Positions 24,355 to 32,813 of a stretch of DNA of 64,000 bases are shown here, in pieces. The translations under genes were made by a program, and so were the position numbers. The first letter of the stretch is position 1, and the number at the start of each line of letters is the position of its first letter. The DNA is from an uncultured bacterium (GTDB lineage Bacteria; Verrucomicrobiota; Lentisphaeria; Victivallales; Victivallaceae), in assembly GCA_900551245.1 (NCBI GenBank), contig URVC01000013.1, positions 16,494 to 80,493 on the forward strand. The letters run 5' to 3'. Under the pieces are notes generated by a model. It saw only the letters and a list, made by a program, of their open reading frames with translations, did no database searches and was not told the origin of the DNA.

Positions 24355-26685
24355 TTACGCGACGGTTTCATCCGCATCCAGACGGGCGATGATGTCGTTC
24401 TGGATGGCGGGTGAAAGGTCGAGAAAGTTTACAAACGTCCCGTGAATCCGCATGATGTAGACGCCGTTCGGGGCATATTTTTCCGGTTCGGCGAGCACCT
24501 TGCGCAGATTCCGCTTCGAATCGATATTAAAATAGACGTAGTAGGGGGAATTTTCCACTTCGTCATGGAACCGGAAGAGCGGTTTGATGATCTTTTCGGT
24601 GAAAATCTTCATCTTCTCCGGAATGTCCCGGCCGTTGCGGAACACCTCCGGCGAGATGCCGAGGTGCGAAGCGTAGCCGCCGAGGAAATCGCCGAAGTTG
24701 ATCTTCCGTTCGCTCAGAAGCTGATCGATTCTGCCGCTGTGCGCGCTTTCGCGCCGCGGGTCGATGCCGTACCCGAGCATCTCCCGCGCCGGCCGCCCGT
24801 CCGGCGTCGCTCCCACATGGTAGCCGTACAGGAGATGGGTGCTCGGCGTGGAGAAGTCCGGCAGGAAGGGGCTGCCCGCCGGATTGCGGAGCGCGTGAAC
24901 CAGATCGCTGACGCGGTGCGCCAGCTGTACCGCAAGCTCATCCGGTTCGGAATCGTCGTTGCCATATTTCGGCAGCCCCTGCAGATAGGCGCGGAACGAT
25001 TCGGCGCCGGAGAAGTTTTTCCGCAGCGCTTCGAGCAGTTCTTGCGCGAAGCCGGCTCGTTCCGCAAGGCCGTGACGGACTGCGACCAGCGAGTCGGTAA
25101 CGACGCTGAGGCCGTGGATCAGACAGCCGCTGGCATGGTAGGTCACCCCCGGGTGATGCGCGTCGCGCATGTCGTACCCGCTCTTGAGCCCCTCCATCAG
25201 CGCTGAAGTGAAGGGGACCGCCTGCAGCGCAATCGCTTCCGTGCAGCCGTTGGCGGCCTGTTCCATCTGCTTTAAGATCCACTCCAGCTGGCGGAAGAAC
25301 GCCGTTTCGAGATCGGCCAGCAGCGCTTCGTGCGAGGCGTAGCCGAGCTCCTGCGTGTTCCGGGCGAGTTTCGCGCCGGAGAGCAGGGAACAGCCGTCGT
25401 TGAGCGTCAGCTCCAGCACCTTGGCCAGATTGAGCCAGCTGTTGGTGGTGTTGGCGCTCTCTTTGCCCATGATGAGCGGCTCCTGACAGCCGGCGATCGA
25501 GTAATCCGGCATGTCGGCCGGAGCGATACCCTTGCGCTCGAGGATGCGGAACATCATGTCGTCGTTGAAGAGCGATGGCGTCGAGTGGCCGGGCGTGAAG
25601 AAGAAATTGCCCATCGCCTGATAGAGCTGTTCCGGGGTGCCCCGGTGGAGTTTCACCGACAGTGCGGGCTGGGGATTGTTGGAGATGCGGAACGCTTCTA
25701 GCACATGGTACGACATGGCTGACGTGAGGTCGTTGCCCTTTTCATCGCGACCGCCGACCATGATGTTCTGCGAAATCGCCCAGCACCGTTCCCCGACCAT
25801 CAGGAAGGCGAGGAAACTGCGGACCAGCTGAACCGCCTCATCCGCCGGCGTGTCCTTGAGATAGGGCGCGAGGATCCGGTCGAGGTTGCCCACCGAGAAG
25901 GCGTAGGGGTTGGGGGCCTGTTCGAGGGTCATCACCTGCCAGAGCAGTGCCGCGCTCTGAATGGCTTCGTGCAGATTGCGTGCACCCTGTGCCGGCACGT
26001 GCGAACAGGCGGCGGCGATGCCTTTGAGCCGGAGCACTTCATCCGGATCGGCGGCGCGCTCCTGCTGGAGTTTTTCCGCCAGTTCGGCGTAGCGCCCGGC
26101 GAGGATCTCCGCCGCCTCCAGCGAGGCGCGGATTCCTTTCGCTTCCGGGGCGAAGGGGAGCGTTTCGATGCCGTGTGCGAGGATCGGGCGAAGGTCCGGA
26201 ATGGTGTGGCCGGTCACCGGTTCGACGAAGAAGGCGACCTCCTGCGTGAGTTTTCCGGTGCGGGCGTAGACCTGTTCCAGCGCTTTGACGAACGGCGTTT
26301 CGCGGTAGTAACGGCGGACCTTTTCCACCCGTTCGCGCGGGAATTCCGCGTCGGGTTCGAGATCGTCGTAGATGGCGACCGGGTCGCAGTATCCTGCGAA
26401 GGTCTCCACCTGGAAGGCCGGGTTGATCAGCGCGTAGCTCGGGCTGAATGCGTCATCCTGCGTGCCGGCGATCACACTTCCAGCCGGAATGGAGAGTTTC
26501 ATGCGCCGGATGCATTCGCAGAGGATGGCGGGCTGATGTTCCGGCGCGTCGGGATTCGCGAACTTCCGGCGAACCTCCATCTTCAGCTCCTGGTATTCGA
26601 ACCAGCCGGTCATCCGCTTCTGCGCGAATTTGTATTTCAGCAGTTTGTCGATTCCCGATGCGTAGAGTTCCGCACGATTTTTCAT
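24355..26685 (-). CDS. Glycyl radical enzyme, dehydratase/lyase-like, with unusual glycyl loop
   Basis: 776 aa, typical for PFL-like glycyl radical enzymes. The thiyl cysteine is Cys400 in AGCQEPLIMG (family GCxE), a single Cys as in dehydratases and lyases, not the Cys-Cys of pyruvate formate-lyase. The C-terminal glycyl loop reads YIMRIHGTFVNFLDLSP: Arg and Gly749 are at the right distance from the end (27 residues), but the usual RV(A/S)GY is RIHGT. GAGGAG lies 5 nt before the ATG. It is followed by its regulator, activase and an FGGY kinase, so its substrate is likely a polyol or sugar-derived diol (inference). It matches no characterised subgroup I can name. Confidence 0.88.
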   Translation of the reverse strand: MKNRAELYASGIDKLLKYKFAQKRMTGWFEYQELKMEVRRKFANPDAPEHQPAILCECIRRMKLSIPAGSVIAGTQDDAFSPSYALINPAFQVETFAGYCDPVAIYDDLEPDAEFPRERVEKVRRYYRETPFVKALEQVYARTGKLTQEVAFFVEPVTGHTIPDLRPILAHGIETLPFAPEAKGIRASLEAAEILAGRYAELAEKLQQERAADPDEVLRLKGIAAACSHVPAQGARNLHEAIQSAALLWQVMTLEQAPNPYAFSVGNLDRILAPYLKDTPADEAVQLVRSFLAFLMVGERCWAISQNIMVGGRDEKGNDLTSAMSYHVLEAFRISNNPQPALSVKLHRGTPEQLYQAMGNFFFTPGHSTPSLFNDDMMFRILERKGIAPADMPDYSIAGCQEPLIMGKESANTTNSWLNLAKVLELTLNDGCSLLSGAKLARNTQELGYASHEALLADLETAFFRQLEWILKQMEQAANGCTEAIALQAVPFTSALMEGLKSGYDMRDAHHPGVTYHASGCLIHGLSVVTDSLVAVRHGLAERAGFAQELLEALRKNFSGAESFRAYLQGLPKYGNDDSEPDELAVQLAHRVSDLVHALRNPAGSPFLPDFSTPSTHLLYGYHVGATPDGRPAREMLGYGIDPRRESAHSGRIDQLLSERKINFGDFLGGYASHLGISPEVFRNGRDIPEKMKIFTEKIIKPLFRFHDEVENSPYYVYFNIDSKRNLRKVLAEPEKYAPNGVYIMRIHGTFVNFLDLSPAIQNDIIARLDADETVA

Positions 26686-26743
26686 GGCTCTCTCCTCTCT
26701 GGACGTTGCGGGGGATGCTTGTTTTTTTTATTTGTTATATTAT

Positions 26744-26771
26744 ATTATACTATAATACAAATAAAATTCAA
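26744..26771 (-). promoter_or_regulatory. AT-rich divergent promoter region of the glycyl radical operon and manA
   Basis: Minus strand TTGAAT (26766-26771), 16-bp spacer, TATAAT (26744-26749) for the glycyl radical operon. On the plus strand TATAAT at 26751-26756, with a weak -35 (TTATTT, 26728-26733), can serve manA. The two -10 boxes are adjacent, so the promoters cannot both be occupied. Confidence 0.55.
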
Positions 26772-26803
26772 CCGGGATTTTGAAAAAAGAGAGGAAAAGG
26801 AAG

Positions 26804-27880
26804 ATGACCGGAGCTGTGAAATTTCTGCCGAACCGGGTGTGGCGGGTCTATCGCGGAGGGAGCGGCATCGATCTGCTCCGGCGGGCGGAGAGGGCGGAGG
26901 ACGGCCATTTCCCCGAGGACTGGATCGCTTCGACTTCCCCGGCGAACAACCCGCAGTATCCGGCGGCGGAGCAGGGGCTGAGCCGGGTGGCGGCGGCGGG
27001 TCGGGAGATGCTGTTCGGCGACTGGCTCGCGGCCAATCCGGAGGAGACGCTGGGGCGGGAACATGCGGCGAAGTATGGCGCAAATGCCGCGTTGCTGATG
27101 AAGATTCTCGACGCCGCCGAGCGGCTGCCGATTCAGGTTCACCCGAGCGTGCCGGACGCCCGGCGGTACTTTCATTCGGAGTTTGGCAAGACCGAGGCGT
27201 GGTATGTGATTTCGACCCGCGAGGTCGAGGGGGAAGCTCCCTACCTGCTCTTCGGATTCAACGAGCGGCTGGATCGGGAGCGTTTCTGTCGCGAAGCACT
27301 GGCTGGAGCGTTCCCCACGGGGCAGGGGATGCTGCACAAACTGGCGGTCCGCCCCGGCGACTGCTTCATCGTGCCCGGCGGCACGCCGCATGCGATCGGT
27401 TGCGGCGTCACACTGATCGAGGTGATGGAGCCGAGTGACCTGGTGGTTCAGCCGGAGTTCTTCTGTGGAACCCAGCGGCTCTCCGACGCGGAACGCTGGA
27501 GCGGCGCCGAGCCGCTGGATGCCCTGAAGAGTTTCGACTTCGTCTCTGAAACGGAGGCGGCGTTGCGCGCCCGCTGCACGCCGGAGCCGGAGAGGATCGA
27601 TGAATCACTCTCCCGCATCATTCCCGGGCGGATTGCCTGGTATTTCGAGGTTCAGCTTCTCCGTTGTCGCGGAACATACCGCTTCTTCAACCGGGAGAAT
27701 CGTCACCGGGCCGGTGTGGTGACTGCGGGGGATCTCGTGCTCACCGATTCCACTGGAACGCTGGAACTTCATCGCGGCGATGCGTTTTTCCTGCCTTACT
27801 CTCTGAAGGATTGCGAGTTCCGTGGTGTCGGCGATGTGGTGTTCGCTCTGCCGCCGGCGCTGGATGCCCACCGGAATTGA
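26804..27880 (+). CDS. manA: Mannose-6-phosphate isomerase, type I
   Basis: 358 aa. Zinc-ligand blocks of type I phosphomannose isomerases are visible: PIQVHPSVPDA (Gln111, His113), FGKTEAWYV (Glu131) and FIVPGGTPHAIGCGVTLIEV. It interconverts mannose-6-phosphate and fructose-6-phosphate in the cytoplasm. The start at 26804 is chosen because AAGGAAG precedes the ATG and the eight extra residues of the alternative TTG reading are just KKERKRK-like. It is divergent from the glycyl radical operon and convergent with the BNR_4 gene (12 nt apart). It may serve the mannose released by the GH130 locus as well as cell-envelope sugar synthesis. Confidence 0.88.
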   Translation: MTGAVKFLPNRVWRVYRGGSGIDLLRRAERAEDGHFPEDWIASTSPANNPQYPAAEQGLSRVAAAGREMLFGDWLAANPEETLGREHAAKYGANAALLMKILDAAERLPIQVHPSVPDARRYFHSEFGKTEAWYVISTREVEGEAPYLLFGFNERLDRERFCREALAGAFPTGQGMLHKLAVRPGDCFIVPGGTPHAIGCGVTLIEVMEPSDLVVQPEFFCGTQRLSDAERWSGAEPLDALKSFDFVSETEAALRARCTPEPERIDESLSRIIPGRIAWYFEVQLLRCRGTYRFFNRENRHRAGVVTAGDLVLTDSTGTLELHRGDAFFLPYSLKDCEFRGVGDVVFALPPALDAHRN

Positions 27881-27892
27881 TTGTGCAGGAGC

Positions 27893-29191
27893 TTATTCGG
27901 GCAGTTTTACCTTGCAGACGGTGAGCCGGGTCGGTTCCGGCAGCGGCGGTTGCCGGGGCTGGTCGCGGTTGGCCGGGAGCGTCTCCCAGCGGAGAAACCA
28001 GCTCACCCCCGGTTCGCCGGAACATCCGGCATCCGGGAGCCAGTTCCGAATGAGGCCGGGGAAGGTCTGCTCCATCGTCTGCAGTCCAGCTGGACAGGTG
28101 GTGCGTGGCGGGAGGGTTTCGCGCGTCTTGAGCGTCACCGGATCGAGCAGCCAGCAGCCGGATTCCCGCCCGACGAATTCAAAATCCTGCAGGAGCGTGC
28201 CGTCCGGCTGGAACCGGACCGGCGGCGCAAATACCATCTGCCGGATTGAACCGCCGCCGGAGAACTCCCACCGTTCCGCCTTCGGCCAGTTTCCATGTGG
28301 AACGAGCTGATGCGGGCCGTTTTGATTCAGACGGAGGGTGAAGATGCGGCTCGCGCCGTCGCGGTCGTACAGGTGAAAGGAGAGAATCGGCCGTTTCCCG
28401 CTGTCGAAGCCGATGCTGCCGCACATGTTGATGAGGCCGCTGCCGCGGGGCGCCGTCGGAAGGACGACGATTCCGAGGGAATCGCTGGTCATCGGCAGGG
28501 AAAGGGGCGTGCCCGCCGAATTTTCCCAGTGGCGCAGATCGCGGCTGCGGGCGTAGCAGAGATCGTGGTTGGTGGCGCAGTCGCCGTTGTCCCGCCAGAC
28601 CCAGGCGAGGTGGTAGAAGCCGTCCGGACCGGCGACCGGACCGAAGAAGTAGGCGTTCATTCTGCCGTTGCCGGAGGTGAGCGGCTGATCGAGCAGGCGG
28701 GACCAGCGCCCGGTTTGCGCGTCGTAGACGTTGTAGATTTCGTTGCCGCAACCGCTTGCACCGTATCGATAGTGAAAGATCATCTCCCCCGCCGGACCCG
28801 TGAGAAAGCGCGGGTAGGTACAGCGTTCTTCGCAGTTCCCGATCAGGGAGCCAACCTGCTCGATCGAGCCAAGATCGTGCGGCCGCTTCATCTGAAAATA
28901 GAGGAGAGGCGAGGCGTGCATGTTCGCCGCGATGTGCAGACATCCGGTCGAGTCGCAGAAGAGCTGGATCGTGTTGTGCGAGTCCCAGCCGACTGCAGTG
29001 TCGAGTTTGCGGTACTCCCAGTCGGGGGAGGGGAGAGTGCGGGTGGCGATGACCAGTTGCCGTTCGGCGTTGTAGTATCCTGCATACTGCCGGGGCGGCG
29101 TGGTCAGGAGGGCAAAGTTCACTTTGTGGCCGGCCCAGGCGGTGCCGACGGGAATCTGTTCGAGGAGAACCGGGGAATCTTCTTTTCTCAT
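27893..29191 (-). CDS. BNR_4 repeat protein (PL24/PL25-like propeller)
   Basis: 432 aa, a seven-bladed-propeller pattern of the BNR_4 family: AGYYNAERQLVIATR, WDSHNTIQLF, NMHASPLLYFQMKRP, ERCTYPRFLTG, NEIYNVYDAQTGRWSRLLDQ and HLAWVWRDNGDCATNHDLCY. Several relatives are polysaccharide lyases acting on ulvan. No signal peptide is seen from either the ATG at 29191 or the TTG at 29212, so it appears cytoplasmic, unlike the giant GH of the same operon. Neither start has a good ribosome site; coupling to rhaM, whose stop is 39 nt upstream, is likely. With rhaM next to it a rhamnose-containing glycan is the probable target (inference). Confidence 0.78.
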   Translation of the reverse strand: MRKEDSPVLLEQIPVGTAWAGHKVNFALLTTPPRQYAGYYNAERQLVIATRTLPSPDWEYRKLDTAVGWDSHNTIQLFCDSTGCLHIAANMHASPLLYFQMKRPHDLGSIEQVGSLIGNCEERCTYPRFLTGPAGEMIFHYRYGASGCGNEIYNVYDAQTGRWSRLLDQPLTSGNGRMNAYFFGPVAGPDGFYHLAWVWRDNGDCATNHDLCYARSRDLRHWENSAGTPLSLPMTSDSLGIVVLPTAPRGSGLINMCGSIGFDSGKRPILSFHLYDRDGASRIFTLRLNQNGPHQLVPHGNWPKAERWEFSGGGSIRQMVFAPPVRFQPDGTLLQDFEFVGRESGCWLLDPVTLKTRETLPPRTTCPAGLQTMEQTFPGLIRNWLPDAGCSGEPGVSWFLRWETLPANRDQPRQPPLPEPTRLTVCKVKLPE

Positions 29192-29230
29192 TTTTCTGTC
29201 AATGACTTGCAAATAGAATGGGGAGGGCGC

Positions 29231-29545
29231 TTAATCCAGATGGAACAACTCTTCCAGGGGAACCGTGGACGGTCCGCAACCGTCCGGATCCGGTTCGAGC
29301 AGTTCGGCCATGGATTCCTGCCAGCGCTGGAATACCGGATCGCGGCGCAACGCGTCGAGTCGTTCCGGGGCCGCAACGATGCGCTGCGCGAAGAGCGTGC
29401 CGCTTCGGGAATCCAGCCAGATGGTGTAGTCCGCCACGCCGGCGTTTCGCAGGGCGCGGAGCATATCCGGCCAGATTGCGGCGTGGCGGCGGCGATACTC
29501 TTCGGCACAGCCGGGGCGGAGTTTCAGCAGAAATGCGTTTCGCAT
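29231..29545 (-). CDS. rhaM: L-rhamnose mutarotase
   Basis: 104 aa, the exact size of RhaM. MRNAFLLKLRPGCAEEYRRR, HAAIWPDMLRAL, DYTIWLDSRSGTLFAQ and DPVFQRWQESMAELL match the small alpha-beta barrel family. It speeds the conversion between alpha and beta L-rhamnose. AGGAG lies 10 nt before the ATG and only 4 nt separate it from the giant GH gene upstream. It is the best metabolic clue in this operon: the exported GH and the BNR_4 protein are likely to release L-rhamnose (or a related 6-deoxysugar). Genes for rhamnose isomerase, kinase and aldolase are not in the window. Confidence 0.92.
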   Translation of the reverse strand: MRNAFLLKLRPGCAEEYRRRHAAIWPDMLRALRNAGVADYTIWLDSRSGTLFAQRIVAAPERLDALRRDPVFQRWQESMAELLEPDPDGCGPSTVPLEELFHLD

Positions 29546-29549
29546 GGAA

Positions 29550-32500
29550 TCAGTTCTCCTGCTGCGTTCCGCGGGTGATCCAGTAGACCATGACGCCGCC
29601 GGGGAAGCTTCCGGGATCGGCGGTGAAGGAGAGTGTGCCGTTGCGGAAAGAGGATTTGACCACGCCGCAGACCGTTCCGTCGAGCCGGAGTGCTTCCACT
29701 TTCGGTGTCGCTTCGCCGTCGAGCTTGAGCGAAACCTTCGCCGGGGCGCGGCGGACGAGGTGCGGCAGTTTGCCCCATTTGAGCAGATATTGTCTTTTTT
29801 CCCCTTTGAAGGTGGTTCCGCTGTCGAGCACGTCGGTCAGGTGGAAGAGCAGGAGTTTGCTGCTGCGGGCGACCGGAGCGTCATCGAGCGAGCTTACACT
29901 CACCGTTGTGGGGTAGGTAACCTGTCTCACCGTCAACGCTCCTGCAGTGAGATTGCCGGAGGCGAGAGTGGCGCTCAGAGTGCGCGGCGTTTGAATCGCC
30001 AGCGTGTTTTTCCGTGAGTCGAGCCGGAGCTCTCCGGTGGAACTCTCTGCGACTCCGGTCCGGAGCAGCGTCTGCCGAAGCGCCTGGATCTTTCGGTTGG
30101 GAAGGGGGGATTTCCCTTCCGCTTCGCTGGATGAAATTACTTGCACACCGGGAACTTGCCGATCTCCGACCACGGTTCCGACTCCGGCAATCAGCCCGAG
30201 GCGGCTGAAGTCAAGCGGATACTCCAGCGGCATGTTGGAGTTCCAGAAGTTCTTCGGCACGTTCCAGGCGAAACGCTCCTTCGAAGGCGACACGTCGCCG
30301 CGGCGGAAAAGCAGCATCACCAGCCGGTCGGAGAGCTGGGCCAGCGGCTCGTTGGCAAAGTCAAAAGTACTGATGGGCATATCCTGCCGGATGTTCCGGT
30401 CGTTGTGCGACCAGGCGAACTGATAGAGTGCATCCCAGTTCTGCAATGCGGCGTATCCGCCGATCACCGGCCCGCCTTCGGAGCGGAACTGGTTGGGAAC
30501 GCAGAACTTGTATTCGGTGATGCTGAACGGTTTCCCGAAGAGGCGCGCGGCGAAAAGCTGTTCCGGCACCTCGTTGCCGAGGTCACTGATACTGGAACGC
30601 TGACGGTAGAGGCCGGGCAGTTTCCATGGGTTGATCGGGAAACGCGGATGATCCTGATACTTATGGTCATCGACCGTGTCGAGTTCTTCGCGGCTGAGCG
30701 CCAGTGGAATCTTGTTGTGCATGTTGAGGTCGGTGCGCAGCGCCTTGAGACCGAGCTCCTCTTTGAGGAACTTCGCCTGCTCCAGAATGCTCTCATGCTG
30801 AAGCGTGTAGAGAAATTCCTGGAAGCGGCGGTCTGTCGGCCCTGTATTTCCCGGTTTTTCTCCCGGATGGTGCCGGGCCAGCCATTGGGGATACCGTCTG
30901 CGGTATTGTTCGGCGATACCCGGTTCCGCGGAAAGTTTGGCGTAGAGATTGTTTTCATTGGTGAAGCTCACGATATAGAGCGCCGGGTCCTCCGCCCAGG
31001 TCATGCCGGTGTAGGGATTGCGGTGGCCGAGCCAGCGGCGGGCGAACTCCTTCCAGTTCTCCATCGCCGCGCGGCTGATCGGCAGCAGCGCCTTCATCTG
31101 ATATCCTTTCCCGTTCGGAACCCATTCCGGAATGTTGTCGCCCGCTTTCAATCTGCGGCTGACGAAGACGTCGGTCGTGATGTAGATTCCCCGTTTGCGG
31201 CAGGCGGCGAAGAGGTATTCCAGCCGGTCGAGCATCTCCGGATCGATGGTCAGCGAATCCGGCGCCTCTTTTTTCACGAGAAGGTTGTCGTGATGGTGGA
31301 GGCGGATCGCGTTGTAGCCGTGCCGCGCCAGTCGTTCTGCGAGTTCATCACTCTCCTTGTGAGAGAGAAACTGTGCACGATTGCAGAGGTTCACGCCGAC
31401 GAAACGAATCCGTTTTTCCGGTGCCTTTTCGAAAGTGAAATGGCCGTCCGGCGCGACGACGACCCGGCCGTATTTGCCTGCGGGCGCGTCGAGCATGCCG
31501 GAGAAGTCCAGCGGAGAGCCCGGCTTGATCGTTCGGGAGGTGTTCAGCCGGATCCATTCTTTCTCTTCGGTGATGACGACCGGGCGGTCGTTGCCCTGAA
31601 GCGGAATCGCACCGTCGGCGAGAGTAAGGGCAGGAATCAGCCAGTATTGATTCCGGACGCCGCGGAGCGTCATCTTGACCGGATCATCTCGGTCGAGTTT
31701 AAACTGCGAGAAGTAGAGTCCGATTCCCGCATTGCGGTTATCTCCCCGCCAGACCACGACTCCGTTGGGGAGATGATCCGGATTCCACCAGTTGCCGACA
31801 TCGCGGTTTGAGATAACGGCAATCCGCTGAATGGAACCGTCAGCGAAGAGAACTTCGAATTCTCCCGCCTTTTCCGGTCGAGTCCAGCCGGTAGCGTGGA
31901 GTACGAGGAGGTGACTGCCGCAGCCGGAGACGGGCAGTGAAACTTCCCGCGGAAAATTTCTTCCGAGTCCGATTGCCGCTTTCCCGTTGTTCTTCGCCGG
32001 ATCGATGATCTGGAACCGGGTGCCGCCGACCGGAAGGGTCCTGAGCGTGAAGCTGCGCAGATCGTTGTGCGGCCCCTGATCGGTCCATCCGCCTTTTCCG
32101 TCTCCGGGAAATTCGTCGGCAAAGCCGATGTTGGCCGCGCGAATCAGGTCGATCGGCGTTCCCTGCAGTGGTTGCAGACGGAGCAGAAGGGACAGCGCTG
32201 TTTTCTCTCTGAACCCGGTTGACGGCTGGAAATAGAGGCGAACGGAAAAGGTGTCCATGCCGGATGGGCGGTTGTCCCGGATTTTCAATTCACTTTTTCC
32301 TGAAACGGAGAGACGGGCGCCGCTGTCGAGCGGAATGGTGACCTGGCTGCATTTACGTTTGGTGATGACTTCGATTCGTTCTTTTTCCGGTTTTTCCGGG
32401 AGAAGGAACGGTTTACCGTCGATCGTAACGGTGCGGACTGCGCCGGAGATGCGGAACTCCAGAAACAGACCGAAAAGTTCGACCGGTTTCGAGTCTGCGG

Positions 32501-32789
32501 TGAGTTTCGCGCGATAACTGAATGCATCAGCAGACCGGGGCAGAAATTCGGCTCGGAAGGCGGCGTTCCGGAAACGGCCGGAGAAGAGAATCGCTTCTTC
32601 TTTCCGTTCCTGGCGGGGGGCTTGAAGCGTATCAATGGAGTACGACGGCCCGAAGTTGATCAAACGGAATACCGTCTTTTCAATTCGGAAGGAGCCGTCT
32701 TTCGAGACGTCGAGCCAAGAGGGCAGGGGGATGGCCATGACGGAGAATGCCGATAGAGCCAGAAATGTGGTGAGGAAAATGTTGCGCAT
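29550..32789 (-). CDS. Giant secreted clan GH-A glycoside hydrolase (copy 1 of 2)
   Basis: 1079 aa with a signal peptide (MRNIFLTTFLALSAFSVMA). Residues about 20-440 are beta-rich. A TIM barrel follows from about 455 (FVGVNLCNRAQFLSHKES; RHGYNAIRLHHHDNLL; LDRLEYLFAACRKRGIYITT), with the likely acid/base Glu in VSFTNENNLY and the nucleophile in FSITEYKFCVP. The last 200 residues are again beta-rich. The full architecture is shared with the protein at 47209-50328. AAGGGAA lies about 11 nt before the ATG. The pseudopilin gene is 24 nt upstream and rhaM 4 nt downstream. It probably depolymerises a rhamnose-containing glycan outside the cytoplasm; the CAZy family is not clear to me. Confidence 0.8.
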   Translation of the reverse strand: MRNIFLTTFLALSAFSVMAIPLPSWLDVSKDGSFRIEKTVFRLINFGPSYSIDTLQAPRQERKEEAILFSGRFRNAAFRAEFLPRSADAFSYRAKLTADSKPVELFGLFLEFRISGAVRTVTIDGKPFLLPEKPEKERIEVITKRKCSQVTIPLDSGARLSVSGKSELKIRDNRPSGMDTFSVRLYFQPSTGFREKTALSLLLRLQPLQGTPIDLIRAANIGFADEFPGDGKGGWTDQGPHNDLRSFTLRTLPVGGTRFQIIDPAKNNGKAAIGLGRNFPREVSLPVSGCGSHLLVLHATGWTRPEKAGEFEVLFADGSIQRIAVISNRDVGNWWNPDHLPNGVVVWRGDNRNAGIGLYFSQFKLDRDDPVKMTLRGVRNQYWLIPALTLADGAIPLQGNDRPVVITEEKEWIRLNTSRTIKPGSPLDFSGMLDAPAGKYGRVVVAPDGHFTFEKAPEKRIRFVGVNLCNRAQFLSHKESDELAERLARHGYNAIRLHHHDNLLVKKEAPDSLTIDPEMLDRLEYLFAACRKRGIYITTDVFVSRRLKAGDNIPEWVPNGKGYQMKALLPISRAAMENWKEFARRWLGHRNPYTGMTWAEDPALYIVSFTNENNLYAKLSAEPGIAEQYRRRYPQWLARHHPGEKPGNTGPTDRRFQEFLYTLQHESILEQAKFLKEELGLKALRTDLNMHNKIPLALSREELDTVDDHKYQDHPRFPINPWKLPGLYRQRSSISDLGNEVPEQLFAARLFGKPFSITEYKFCVPNQFRSEGGPVIGGYAALQNWDALYQFAWSHNDRNIRQDMPISTFDFANEPLAQLSDRLVMLLFRRGDVSPSKERFAWNVPKNFWNSNMPLEYPLDFSRLGLIAGVGTVVGDRQVPGVQVISSSEAEGKSPLPNRKIQALRQTLLRTGVAESSTGELRLDSRKNTLAIQTPRTLSATLASGNLTAGALTVRQVTYPTTVSVSSLDDAPVARSSKLLLFHLTDVLDSGTTFKGEKRQYLLKWGKLPHLVRRAPAKVSLKLDGEATPKVEALRLDGTVCGVVKSSFRNGTLSFTADPGSFPGGVMVYWITRGTQQEN

Positions 32790-32813
32790 GAATCGTGATT
32801 CCCTTAAAGTTGT

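Noticed and set aside
24436..24447. Frameshift as the cause of the odd glycyl loop
   Set aside because: The frame is continuous and normal family sequence follows directly, so it is a substitution and not a shift.
30141..31811. A 556-codon open frame on the plus strand
   Set aside because: It lies antisense to the giant GH, whose signal peptide, barrel and catalytic residues are clear.
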